From Oreohelix idahoensis (Eukaryota > Mollusca > Gastropoda > Stylommatophora > Oreohelicidae): a DNA stretch of 64,000 nt. This document shows, piece by piece, positions 35,241 through 45,774 of this stretch (position 1 is the stretch's first letter; the number at the start of each line of letters is the position of its first letter). The translations under genes and the position numbers were made by a program. The stretch spans positions 264,501 to 328,500 of the forward strand of contig JAMPIV010010562.1 of assembly GCA_024509875.1 (NCBI GenBank). The letters run 5' to 3'. The notes beneath the pieces were generated by a model. It searched no databases, was not told the DNA's origin, and worked only from the letters and a program-made list of their open reading frames with translations.

Positions 35241-36668
35241 TGTTGCGTGCATATTTTTGACGCACATATTACAAAAAAATCGATATGGTTATTTAATATG
35301 GGAAAAACATAGTCATGCATCCATCTGTGTATGAAAATGCTGTTTATTGTAAAAGCGAGATAATCCATGTCTGATTCACACTTTTGATTATAGGAGTAAT
35401 CGGTCTGGATATCGATCCAGCGCAAGAATAGTACGCTTGCGTTTGTACTTAATTTTAGGGCCAGAAAATATATTAATTTGCTTATTGTGTTTATGGCCTG
35501 AATTCATATGTATTACATATTATTAGTACAAGTAGAATCAGTCCTATATTGTATATTTTGGATGGGTATGAGGGACTAGATTCTTGTTAGCGGAAGTATG
35601 AGTTGTCTTAACAAGTCGTGATGAGTTCCGATGTACTGCTAAGAATGGCGGGGTACGTTTTTCAAGAGCTGGTCCCTTCGTCAAGAAAAAATGTCTTACG
35701 AAGTGGTTTTTTCTTCTGGAGGAGATAGTGTCTCTACGATAGTTTGTGTTAGAGACTCTCCTTATGTCAGTATATAGATGATTCGGACTCCAGGTAAACC
35801 CAGCTCGTATTTTTGATGATCTCTCGTCGGTTAGGCCTAGCTTGACTTTTGGGTGCTTCGATATGCTAGTGTCGTGTTTTGTATCGACGAAGATGACAGA
35901 TTTTCCTGCAGCGGTTATGGCTACGTGAACTAACCTGATCACCGTAGTGCTGCATGGAACCATTCATGAAATCCTTTATATATCCATTGTAAATTAACTT
36001 TGGCTGATATTCTTCCTATGAATGAGTGAACGACAACTCAGGAAGGTAGCCATGTTGGATTTCGGTCATCGTCTGTTTTGATCACTGCCAAGAGAACAGA
36101 TTATTTATCTTATTATCGGACAGTGACAGAGAGATCTCAATCCTGCTAGAAACCCCCTTTTCGTGGTTTCATAAGATGATGTATCATGACATTGAACTTT
36201 GATGTACTACCCATTATTTCTGCATGTGTCATGACTTCAGATCTGCTATGTATACCTACAAATTGTTATGTCAACAAAGCCTGATGTACTCGTATGTCCC
36301 AGTGTGTACGTCTGAATAAATTGAGTAAACTAAGATTCCAGCAGTCTGCATTGGTGCCTTGTAGACACATGTGTATGAGTGATTATATTGGTCAGCACAC
36401 GAACAGTACACCATTCGCGGTAATCACACTCTACACTACTACTTCATACATACACCATCCTGCGTCGGCTGAAGTGACCAAGTTTAGGGCCTGCTTCCCC
36501 TGGAGCCTTTGCCTTCCCTAACTCAGGACTAGGGTGAGTTACCCATTTACAGCTGGGTAGACTGGAGCATGCCTGATCTCAACAACACACCACTCTTCCT
36601 TACAGAGCAGACAGACTGATACTTTACAGTGGTGTACTACAGGTGTAGTAAGAAATAACGTCTTTACA
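35241..36668 (+). repeat. 5' LTR of the second element
   Basis: This 1428-bp direct repeat pairs with 43612-45038. A TATA-like TATATA lies at 35977-35982 and an AATAAA at 36315-36320, spaced as a promoter and poly(A) signal could be; this is a guess from position. The 75-codon frame at 36294-36521 recurs unchanged at 44664-44891 only because the LTRs are copies. Confidence 0.95.
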
Positions 36669-36689
36669 GTGGCGAGCCAGATTCCTGGG
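36669..36689 (+). promoter_or_regulatory. Primer-binding site of the second element
   Basis: One base after the 5' LTR comes TGGCGAGCCAGATTCCTGG. The first 11 bases (TGGCGAGCCAG) are complementary to the 3' end CTGGCTCGCCA, which I recall for some tRNA-Arg genes; the match weakens after that. A PBS at this position is expected; the tRNA identity is tentative. Confidence 0.65.
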
Positions 36690-38084
36690 TCCAGCTTACG
36701 CAGTTTTGTGTTGAGAATCACAGTTTACAGCTGAAAGAACATTTGTTTGAACACATCAACACCAGTAGGACAGCTTGACCTGTATTACCGATAGGATGCT
36801 GTATCTAGGTCAGCACTTGTTGACAGTTTTTCGCTGTACAGACAGTATTACACAGGACAGTGGTATCAAGTGTAGAAAATATCTGGAGCAATATTGTTGA
36901 CATTTCTCAATGTACAGAAGAATCGCAGTGTTGCTGAATAAAGTGCATAGTTCATCGTGGGATCTTCATATGCTCAACAGAGAAAAAATTGACAGTGTAA
37001 TAGTTTAAACTTAAATCTATTACTGAATAAAGTGGCAAGTTAGTATTATTTAAATAAACTGTGCCTACTTTACAACACTATACTGGCAACACATTCCATT
37101 CATGACATAAATGATATTGTATGCTATATGCTATTTATGCTTACATGTTATTTGTTGTGTATTAAATTAGTTTATATTCTGTGTGACTAGAACAGGAAAT
37201 ACCGAGTAATATTGGTCTTGTTCTGGCGTTCGATAGGGAGCAATTTCTTAATTGAAATTTGCTTGCAACATAGTTTGCAAATATTTGGTTAGTTGTGACG
37301 ACTGTTTCATATTTGTATTTGTAACATTTTTTGTGTTCCTTAGTTTTGTTTGATTTGTTTGTATAATTGTAGGTCTCATCTTTCCTTTCATTTCAGTTTT
37401 TTACACCCTTATGTTTATACACTGTAGCGTTATTTGTCTTGTTATCTTATGGCAGTTATCATCACAGGTTCTGTGATCATTTTTTTCATTTCTCCTATTT
37501 AATTTAATTTGATCTCTGCAAATGTTTTCAGATTGTCTTTTCTTGTTTGTCATTTGTAATGTCTTTAGTTGACATATGACGTATAGTGGTATACACTGAT
37601 AGTATAGTACAGATCAGTACTTTCTGATTGTTATTGGAAAAGGGAAATATTTTTTTTTCCACAGGTACTCAAGTGATCTTTGATTACATTGAGGTATACA
37701 AGACCTTTGTAAGGCTTGTCTCCCAAAGTTATTGGTAAAGGGAAATATTTTTTTTCCACAGGTACTCAAGTGATCTTTGATTACATTGAGGTATACAAGA
37801 CCTTTGTAAGGCTTGTCTCCCAAAGTTATTGGTAAAGGGAAATATTTTTTTCCACAGGTACTCAAGTGATCTTTGATTACAGTGAGGTATACAAGACCTT
37901 TGTAAGGCTTGTCCCCACAGTATTTGAGATACAATTATTGTTGTCCACAGGTACTCAAGTTATCATTGGTTATTGTAAACCATACAAGTTTGGACTAAGA
38001 CTAAGTCTAAGGTATAGACTTGTCTCCCATTAACAAAGAGAGTAATTTATTTACTTTTTCAGGTTTCTGATTTAAGAAGACAAT
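36690..38084 (+). other. Long untranslated leader with a triplicated segment
   Basis: A 1.4 kb leader separates the PBS from gag. At about 37628-37925 a unit of about 101 bp is present three times: TTATTGG(T)AAAGGGAAATAT, a T run, CCACAGGTACTCAAGTGATC, then GACCTTTGTAAGGCTTGTC. A weaker fourth copy may start at about 37947 (CCACAGGTACTCAAGTTATC). Each unit has a pyrimidine tract followed by CCACAG and GTACTC, so it resembles a splice acceptor; splicing onto gag is possible but unproven. Confidence 0.6.
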
Positions 38085-38663
38085 ATGTCTACATTAGATT
38101 ATTTCATTACACTAGGAAAATCTTTTGATAAGACTGGAAAAGACTTAGAACAATGGGCTGTTGCTCAATATGACAAAGCATTAGCTGCAGAAGAGAAAAA
38201 AATTGCTGCTGCTGTTGAAGAAAAAAAAATTGCTGCTGAGGAAAAAAAAGCTGCGGCTGAGGAGAGAAGACTTCAAATAGAAGAAAAAAAAGCTGCTGCA
38301 GAAGAAAGGAAAGCCTTAGCTGAAGAAAAAAGATTAGAAAAAGAAGCTGATACTGCTGCTGAACTTAAGAAATTGCAGATGCAAGTGGAGGAAAGGAGAT
38401 TTGAGGCAGAACAGAAGAAATTAGAAGCTGCTGCAGAACAGAAAAAACTAGAAGTTGCTGCTGCTGCAGAACAGAAAAAACTAGAAGTTGCTGCTGCTGC
38501 AGAACAGAAAAAACTAGAAGCTGCTGCAGAACAGAAAAAACTAGAAGTTGCTGCTGCTGCAGAACAGAAAAAACTAGAAGTTGCTGCAGAACAGAAAAAA
38601 CTAGAAGCTGCTGCAGAACAGAAAAAACTAGAAGTTGCTGCTGCTGCAGAACAGAAAAACTAG
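38085..38663 (+). pseudogene. Gag N-terminus of the second element, cut by a one-base deletion
   Basis: The frame starts MSTLDYF, which recurs in the gag scrap at 60582, supporting this ATG as the family's true Gag start. After about 40 residues it becomes a charged coiled coil built from near-identical blocks EQKKLEAAA or EQKKLEVAAAA, coded by a repeated GCTGCAGAACAGAAAAAACT. In the last block the A run is five rather than six (about 38653-38657), which brings TAG into frame at 38661-38663. One base less here is the simplest reading. The downstream frame (38753-43210, open from upstream of 38753) continues the same protein one frame over. Confidence 0.88.
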
Positions 38664-38752
38664 AAGCTGCTGCAGAACAGAAAAGATTAGATAGAGAAGC
38701 TGAAGAGAGAAAAGCAATAAGAGAACATGAGTTTGAATTAGAGAAATTAAAA

Positions 38753-41700
38753 TTGACATGTATGAGTAATGTTAATCAGGCATCTGGTGGTAATGGTAAA
38801 CCCTTTGTGTACAAGGTCAAAGTACCAGCGTTTAACCCTACCAGTGATGACATAACATTTTGGCTTTCTAGATTTGAACGGGCTTGTCGATCTCATAATG
38901 TTGACAAATCACAGTATGTGAATCAGTTGTCTGAAAATCTAAAAGGGGAGTCTCTGAGTAAGTTATATTTTGTTGAAGAGGCCGACAAAGACAATTATGA
39001 TGCTGTTAGGGCAGCTTTGATAAAGAGATATCAGCTGTCTGAGGAAGGTTACCGTCTTTTGTTTAAAACAATGAGACCTGAGGTAGGTGTAGAATTCTCA
39101 GATTTCATCTCAAAAGCACGAATTACACTTTCACGATGGATTGAATTATCCAAAACAGAGAAAACATTTGATGGTCTTACAGATTTATTGCTAAGAGACA
39201 AGGTCATGTCTTCTGTAAATAAATCATTCCTAGAGTTCTTACATGAGCGTAAACCTAGTACAATAAAGCAAATGGAAGAATATTGTGACCAGTATGCCAC
39301 GGCACACCCTGACATGATTCTTAGTAACTCTAACATTAAAGAGAGTATGCCAGTTGCTTCGGCAACAGAATATAATCAGAATTACTCACACAAATTCCAA
39401 GGAGCTAAAAATAAATTTGATAAAAAGGTTAATTGGAATAAGTATCAAAACCAAGATAACCACTCAAATCAGGGTTCTTCTTCGAAGAACTGGAATCGGG
39501 CTGATAGTCCTCGACACGCGAGGGGTACCCATAATGTTAGAAATTCTCGGAAAGGGAGTAGCTATAGGAACTACCCAAGTGCTTCATGGAGACAAAAGAA
39601 ACAATATTACAGGGATACTCAATATAACGAGCATGATGATTATGATCATGAATATTATGATTCAAACCCAAATAGGGGTTATAACAGAGGCAATAATAAT
39701 TATAGAGACAATTATAACCGAGGTAGATCACAACACAAAAGACATGGTAAATCTTATTACCAGGCTAACTCTGCACAACAGGAGTTCCACGACACCGATA
39801 ATCAGAATAATGATAAAAAAGACTCCAATAGTGTAGCAAATTCCGCTTTCGATTTTGCTAGAGCATCTGAGTGTTCGCAATGCAAAACATTATTCGATCC
39901 AACCACAGTTTCTACTTTAAGCTGCGGTCACCCACTTCCCGCTCTCCATGCGTCAATTGCGCATAATGGAAGGGGTGCTCTTGTCTTTAATAGGGGCCTA
40001 ATAGATGGTACTCCGGTATCAATTCTTTTCGACTCGGGGTGCACTACCATTGGAGTGAGGCAATCACTCGTAAATCCTTCTCGAGCTACAGGCAATATAG
40101 TCAAATGTGTAACATTTGGTGGCACATTGGATAAGTACTCCACTGCCATTATCAATATTGCTACGCCTTTCTTTACAGGAGAAGTGCAAGCATGTCTCTT
40201 GCCGAATCCGATCGCTGATCTTATCATCGGTCGCATTCATGGAGTGAAAGAATGCACTCCACAGCAAATTTCTAATTGGGAAAATGTTAATATGCAATCT
40301 GCTAATGCAGTAATCACTAGGGCTCAAGCTCTTAATATGCCACAATCTTCACATTCTGAAGATAATGATGCGCAGATCCAAGATGATCCCTTGGAGATTT
40401 CCCACGATTCCTTTATCAAACAGCAGGAAGATGATCCTACTCTAAAGAAATTCTTTACTCTGGCAACAAAAGGTGATCCGAATAAGGATACAAATCGTAA
40501 ATCTTGGATTACGATGAAGAATGGCGTACTTGTACGTATGGTACAAGACTCCGCTAAGTCCATTCATTCTCAAATCCTTGTGCCTAAAAATATGAGAGTT
40601 AAAATTTTACAGCACGCTCATGATTCGCAGTGTGCTGGACATATGGGTTTTTCCCGTACTAAAGCTAGAGTTCTTCAATCTTTCTTTTGGCCTGCTGTGA
40701 ATAAGGACATACGAATCTATTGGCGATCTTGTAAAGTATGTCAAGAGATTAAATCCAGAGGTCCACGCCATGATGCACCTATTCAGGCTGCAGACATTCC
40801 CATTCGGCCATTTCAAAAAATGGCGATAGACATCATTGGTCCATTTAAGATAAAGTCTGCTAGAGGACACCAATTTATTTTGACGTGTGTTGATATGTGC
40901 ACACGTTGGCCGGAGGCTGTTCCTCTAAAGAGCATAACTACTGCTGATGTCGCAGATGCTCTTTGGTTAATATTTTCTCGTCTGGGGTTTCCAGCAGAAA
41001 TATTATCCGACCATGGTACCCAACTCATATCGGATACCATGTCTCAAGTAATGTCGACTCTGAAGATAGAGAGATCGCTGAGTAGTATTTATCATCCTAT
41101 GTCCAATGGGATGGTGGAACGTTTGAATAGAACTCTGAAAAACCTACTAGGTAAGATAACAGAAGATCATCCTCAGGATTGGGATAGGGTTTTACCCGCG
41201 GCTCTCTTTGCATATAGAGAGGTCGCCAACGAACATACAGGATTTTCTCCCTTTGAACTTGTCTTTGGCGCGAAACCGCGAGGTCCTATGTCCTTACTTC
41301 ATGATCTTATAACTGCTGATAATATTGTCGATGACACAAAATCCTCTTATGAATATGTCATCGCACTTAGACACAAGATTATTGAAGCATGCAAATTGGC
41401 AACTGCTTCTTCTGAATTTGCGAAACAGAAGGCAAGGGAATTTGCCAATAAAAAGAGATGTTTGCGTCAACTTTGTCCAGGTGACAAAGCATTTGTCTTG
41501 CTACCTTGTAGGGAAAATAGACTTCTCATTTCTTGGAAAGGTCCGTACGATATAATATCAAAAGTTTCCGATGTTGACTATATCATCGATATTGACGGGA
41601 AGCGTAAAACCTTCCACATCAACATGCTCACGGAATTCCATGAACGTCCTGATTATTTACAACCTGTTTTCCAGGCAACGGACGATTTTCCAGTCCAACA

Positions 41701-43210
41701 TGGACAGTACTCATCTCTGTCAGTAATACAGGATGAGGAAACGAGTTTCTCGGATGTAAATTTACCTTTTCCAATGATTCCTCTTCACTCTAATGAATCA
41801 TGGAAAGATGTTGCAATTTCTCCAGAATTATCTCCAGGAGAGCAGAAACAAGTTTCTACTATGTTAGAACAATTTCAGGATGTCCTTACTGACATTCCTG
41901 GTCAAACGGATGTCATTCAACATGACATTATTCTTACTGACCATAGTCCTATAAGAGTCAGACCGTATCCTATCCCGATACATTTTCAAGCACAGGTAGA
42001 GAAAGAGTTAGATGAGATGATAGAGTTAAAAATTATTGAACCATCCACATCAGCATATTCTTCGCCGATGGTTATAGTACGGAAAAAAGACAATAACATA
42101 CGTCTTTGCGTGGATTATCGCAAATTGAATCAAGTGACTAAATTCGATGCTGAACCTATGCCTTTACTAGAAGAGCTACTTACGAGACTATCGAATTCTC
42201 ACTTCTTTACTAAACTCGATTTGTCTAAGGGATATTGGCAAGTTCCACTATCCGAACACGCCAAACCGTTTACTGCTTTTTCGACGCCTAGGGGTCTATT
42301 CCAATGGAATTTCATGCCTTTCGGTCTTATGAACGCCCCTGCTACATTTGTACGCATGATGCGTCGAATCCTATCTCATCGCTCAGATGTCATTGCGTAT
42401 CTTGATGACATCTGTCTTTTCAGTGATACTTGGAACGATCACTATAATGGTATAAATGAACTATTGTCTATCTTACGCGAGCATAACCTGACAGCGAAAC
42501 CATCGAAAGCATGTATTGGTTTTAGCGAAATATCTTTCTTAGGACACCGTGTTGGTCATGGGTTCCTAAAAACAGAAGACCATAATACAAGTAAGATACT
42601 TAACATTTCTATTCCTAAGACTAAAAAGCAAGTACGAAGTCTCTTAGGTCTAATACAATTTTATGGACGATTCATACCGAATCTGTCCTCCATTATGTCA
42701 CCTCTTTCTTCCTTGCTAAAGAAAGGGTCTCCTAATGTAGTCCATTGGACTCAAGAATGTCAATCCTCTTTGGATAAGGTTAAAACTATGTTTTCTACTT
42801 CACCTATCCTAGTATTACCTTCTAAGGATAAGACATTTATTCTTCGTAGTGACGCTTCATCCACCGGGATTGGAGCTGCACTAATGCAAGAGTACTCTGG
42901 AACTCTGCATCCTGTGATGTATATTTCTCGGAAATTAAATGCCGCAGAGAAGAATTACTCGGTCCTAGACCGTGAATTATTGGCTATGGTTTGGTCAATC
43001 CTTAAACTGCAAAGATTTCTTCTGGGCGCGCATTTCATTGTGGAAACTGACCAGAAAGCTCTTACGGCTATTCAGAGTAAAAATCTGAAGAGCGCGAGAT
43101 CAACGCGATACGCGATTGCTCTACAGCCATTTCATTTTTCGGTGCGAGCTATCCGTGGGTCAGAAAATGTGATGGCAGATATTTTGTCTAGATGCCCACA
43201 TGATTCATAA
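38753..43210 (+). CDS. Gag-Pol of the second Gmr1-type element
   Basis: Residue numbers are counted from 38753; the true protein begins at 38085. Residues 20-190 are a Gag core. Residues 200-340 are a low-complexity Asn/Arg/Tyr/Gly-rich stretch (for example RGYNRGNNNYRDNYNRGR) and there is no CCHC knuckle. A CSQC...CGH cluster lies at 374-392. The protease motif is DSG at 427-429. Integrase has H621, H630, C660 and C663, then D693, D753 and E789 with a spacing of 35, and a SWKGPY tail near 927-932. Reverse transcriptase has Asp1156 and YLDD at 1216-1219. RNase H has D1367, the DREL region near 1406-1409, and D1433. All catalytic motifs are present. No env follows; 400 bp remain before the LTR. 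Because of the upstream deletion this copy probably cannot make full Gag-Pol. Confidence 0.93.
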   Translation: MTCMSNVNQASGGNGKPFVYKVKVPAFNPTSDDITFWLSRFERACRSHNVDKSQYVNQLSENLKGESLSKLYFVEEADKDNYDAVRAALIKRYQLSEEGYRLLFKTMRPEVGVEFSDFISKARITLSRWIELSKTEKTFDGLTDLLLRDKVMSSVNKSFLEFLHERKPSTIKQMEEYCDQYATAHPDMILSNSNIKESMPVASATEYNQNYSHKFQGAKNKFDKKVNWNKYQNQDNHSNQGSSSKNWNRADSPRHARGTHNVRNSRKGSSYRNYPSASWRQKKQYYRDTQYNEHDDYDHEYYDSNPNRGYNRGNNNYRDNYNRGRSQHKRHGKSYYQANSAQQEFHDTDNQNNDKKDSNSVANSAFDFARASECSQCKTLFDPTTVSTLSCGHPLPALHASIAHNGRGALVFNRGLIDGTPVSILFDSGCTTIGVRQSLVNPSRATGNIVKCVTFGGTLDKYSTAIINIATPFFTGEVQACLLPNPIADLIIGRIHGVKECTPQQISNWENVNMQSANAVITRAQALNMPQSSHSEDNDAQIQDDPLEISHDSFIKQQEDDPTLKKFFTLATKGDPNKDTNRKSWITMKNGVLVRMVQDSAKSIHSQILVPKNMRVKILQHAHDSQCAGHMGFSRTKARVLQSFFWPAVNKDIRIYWRSCKVCQEIKSRGPRHDAPIQAADIPIRPFQKMAIDIIGPFKIKSARGHQFILTCVDMCTRWPEAVPLKSITTADVADALWLIFSRLGFPAEILSDHGTQLISDTMSQVMSTLKIERSLSSIYHPMSNGMVERLNRTLKNLLGKITEDHPQDWDRVLPAALFAYREVANEHTGFSPFELVFGAKPRGPMSLLHDLITADNIVDDTKSSYEYVIALRHKIIEACKLATASSEFAKQKAREFANKKRCLRQLCPGDKAFVLLPCRENRLLISWKGPYDIISKVSDVDYIIDIDGKRKTFHINMLTEFHERPDYLQPVFQATDDFPVQHGQYSSLSVIQDEETSFSDVNLPFPMIPLHSNESWKDVAISPELSPGEQKQVSTMLEQFQDVLTDIPGQTDVIQHDIILTDHSPIRVRPYPIPIHFQAQVEKELDEMIELKIIEPSTSAYSSPMVIVRKKDNNIRLCVDYRKLNQVTKFDAEPMPLLEELLTRLSNSHFFTKLDLSKGYWQVPLSEHAKPFTAFSTPRGLFQWNFMPFGLMNAPATFVRMMRRILSHRSDVIAYLDDICLFSDTWNDHYNGINELLSILREHNLTAKPSKACIGFSEISFLGHRVGHGFLKTEDHNTSKILNISIPKTKKQVRSLLGLIQFYGRFIPNLSSIMSPLSSLLKKGSPNVVHWTQECQSSLDKVKTMFSTSPILVLPSKDKTFILRSDASSTGIGAALMQEYSGTLHPVMYISRKLNAAEKNYSVLDRELLAMVWSILKLQRFLLGAHFIVETDQKALTAIQSKNLKSARSTRYAIALQPFHFSVRAIRGSENVMADILSRCPHDS

Positions 43211-43611
43211 CTGTTATACAGCTTTGATACAGTTGTTTCTATGTTGAAATGTGTACACATATGTAATATATCATATATTGATTGTAACACTACTTAGCGG
43301 TTCATGGATATTTATTCACCGCTGATCTTTCAATGTTTTTCGTCTTTGATGATCATGATGTTAAGATATCTTAGATGGAATTTATGTATAAACTAATGTG
43401 GAAATTGTGTCATTGCTAATATTGTAGTATGCGTTGGTGACACCTCTCTGGAAATATTAATACTTAGAGAAGTGCTTTCTCTAAGGTCATAAAACTTATG
43501 CTTATCATCTGCGCATTGTTATTGGTGCGTTGTGAGCCTATTGTATGTTGCTCCTAGATGTATTTCAAAAAAAAAATGTACCATTTTTTTTTCCCGAGGG
43601 GTGTGGTAATC
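43211..43611 (+). other. 3' region of the second element with a candidate polypurine tract
   Basis: Noncoding sequence between the pol stop and the 3' LTR. The last 25 bases contain GAGGGGTGTGG followed by TAATC and then the LTR. The purine run is not flush with the LTR, so it is only a candidate second-strand primer. Confidence 0.5.
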
Positions 43612-45038
43612 TGTTGCGTGCATATTTTTGACGCACATATTACAAAAAAATCGATATGGTTATTTAATATGGGAAAAATATAGTCATGCATCCATCTGTG
43701 TATGAAAATGCTGTTTATTGTAAAAGCGAGATAATCCATGTTTGATTCACACTTTTGATTATAGGAGTAATCGGTCTGGATATCGATCCAGCGCAAGAAT
43801 AGTACGCTTGCGTTTGTACTTAATTTTAGGGCCAGAAAATATATTAATTTGCTTATTGTGTTTATGGCCTGAATTCATATGTATTACATATTATTAGTAC
43901 AAGTAGAATCAGTCCTATATTGTATATTTTGGATGGGTATGAGGGACTAGATTCTTGTTAGCGGAAGTATGAGTTGTCTTAACAAGTCGTGATGAGTTCC
44001 GATGTACTGCTAAGAATGGCGGGGTACGTTTTTCAAGAGCTGGTCCCTTCGTCAAGAAAAAATGTCTTACGAAGTGGTTTTTTCTTCTGGAGGAGATAGT
44101 GTCTCTACGATAGTTTGTGTTAGAGACTCTCCTTATGTCAGTATATAGATGATTCGGACTCCAGGTAAACCCAGCTCGTATTTTTGATGATCTCTCGTCG
44201 GTTAGGCCTAGCTTGACTTTGGGTGCTTCGATATGCTAGTGTCGTGTTTTGTATCGACGAAGATGACAGATTTTCCTGCAGCGGTTATGGCTACGTGAAC
44301 TAACCTGATCACCGTAGTGCTGCATGGAACCATTCATGAAATCCTTTATATATCCATTGTAAATTAACTTTGGCTGATATTCTTCCTATGAATGAGTGAA
44401 CGACAACTCAGGAAGGTAGCCATGTTGGATTTCGGTCATCGTCTGTTTTGATCACTGCCAAGAGAACAGATTATTTATCTTATTATCGGACAGTGACAGA
44501 GAGATCTCAATCCTGCTAGAAACCCCCTTTTCGTGGTTTCATAAGATGATGTATCATGACATTGAACTTTGATGTACTACCCATTATTTCTGCATGTGTC
44601 ATGACTTCAGATCTGCTATGTATACCTACAAATTGTTATGTCAACAAAGCCTGATGTACTCGTATGTCCCAGTGTGTACGTCTGAATAAATTGAGTAAAC
44701 TAAGATTCCAGCAGTCTGCATTGGTGCCTTGTAGACACATGTGTATGAGTGATTATATTGGTCAGCACACGAACAGTACACCATTCGCGGTAATCACACT
44801 CTACACTACTACTTCATACATACACCATCCTGCGTCGGCTGAAGTGACCAAGTTTAGGGCCTGCTTCCCCTGGAGCCTTTGCCTTCCCTAACTCAGGACT
44901 AGGGTGAGTTACCCATTTACAGCTGGGTAGACTGGAGCATGCCTGATCTCAACAACACACCACTCTTCCTTACAGAGCAGACAGACTGATACTTTACAGT
45001 GGTGTACTACAGGTGTAGTAAGAAATAACGTCTTTACA
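43612..45038 (+). repeat. 3' LTR of the second element
   Basis: A 1427-bp copy of 35241-36668. Differences seen: T for C near 43679, T for C near 43741, and one T fewer near 44220. Confidence 0.95.
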
Positions 45039-45043
45039 TCATT
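45039..45043. repeat. Target-site duplication TCATT, right copy
   Basis: Matches 35236-35240; directly follows the LTR end TTTACA. Confidence 0.9.
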
Positions 45044-45690
45044 AATTAATTTTAAATTCCAAAAAACGTTTTTTGCAATTCGTTACTGTTATAAAAATAT
45101 TAGTTTATATTTTATATATAATAAATAAATGCACGCTAGGTTCAACCCATGTCAGTAAGTATTTATAACACGAGTTTCTCTTAAAGATCAGCTCGCTCTC
45201 ATTAGCTTGTACGTTTTTTTTTTTGACCGGCCCGAAGTGCTGCCTGAACTAAAGTGGAGACGACGTGTTTGACAAGTCCTTTTGTGAACCTGAAAATGAC
45301 CATAAGTCCCTACCAACTTTCTCCACCAAATATTATAACATGAGGTGACAAGAGGAGCTTTCATTGCATAGTGGCTGGAATGGGCATTAAAATACATCGA
45401 GCCCAACTAAAATATAACAGTCTCTCAACCCACACATTTAGTCTCATTGTGCTAGACTCTGAAACATAGAGAACAACGAAGACGTTAAAATCCACAGTGC
45501 ATGAATCACACGTAACCGTTCGTTTCCGTTGGTAGGTCGTCATTAGTGCGTCGCGTTATAGACTAACCATAAATCCTAATGCCGTGTCCCTATCCGTTAT
45601 CATGATCACGTTTTGTGTAATGTTGTTTAAATAATATCAGTTCTATCAAAATTCTACAGCTCTAACAGGAGAGCTAGTGACTCAAGTCCA
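45044..45690 (+). repeat. Dispersed repeat X, copy 2, right part
   Basis: Continues the copy begun at 35058. It spans the point where copy 1 is interrupted (ACACGAGTTTCTCTT at about 45170, then TTTTTGACCGG at about 45218), which shows that X reads through there. The end is near GCTCTAACAGGAGAGC. Confidence 0.8.
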
Positions 45691-45774
45691 CAAAGCCTGG
45701 AAACGTGTTACCGTAGTTACAAGACATTTGTTTATGAAATAACGTAAATAGAGGAAGAGCCAAAAATAGTCAGA

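Larger units (their letters stand above)
35241..45038 (+). mobile_element. Second complete Gmr1-type Ty3/gypsy LTR retrotransposon
   Basis: This 9798-bp element has LTRs of 1428 and 1427 bp that begin TGTTGCGTGC and end GTCTTTACA, a TCATT duplication, a primer-binding site, a 1.4 kb leader, gag-pol, and a 400-bp 3' region. The LTRs differ at only two substitutions and one T indel by eye, so the insertion is very recent. It shares the integrase-before-reverse-transcriptase order with the element at 4238-13742. Its LTRs, Gag and Pol sequences are clearly different, so it is another family. One base is missing in gag, which would stop translation early. It lies in dispersed repeat X. Confidence 0.93.

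Noticed and set aside
36294..36521. 75-codon ATG frame identical in both LTRs of the second element
   Set aside because: Identity follows from LTR duplication; no motif and no homology recognised.
43211..43611. Possible env gene after pol of the second element
   Set aside because: Only 400 bp with no open frame of useful length; the first element has just 60 bp there.
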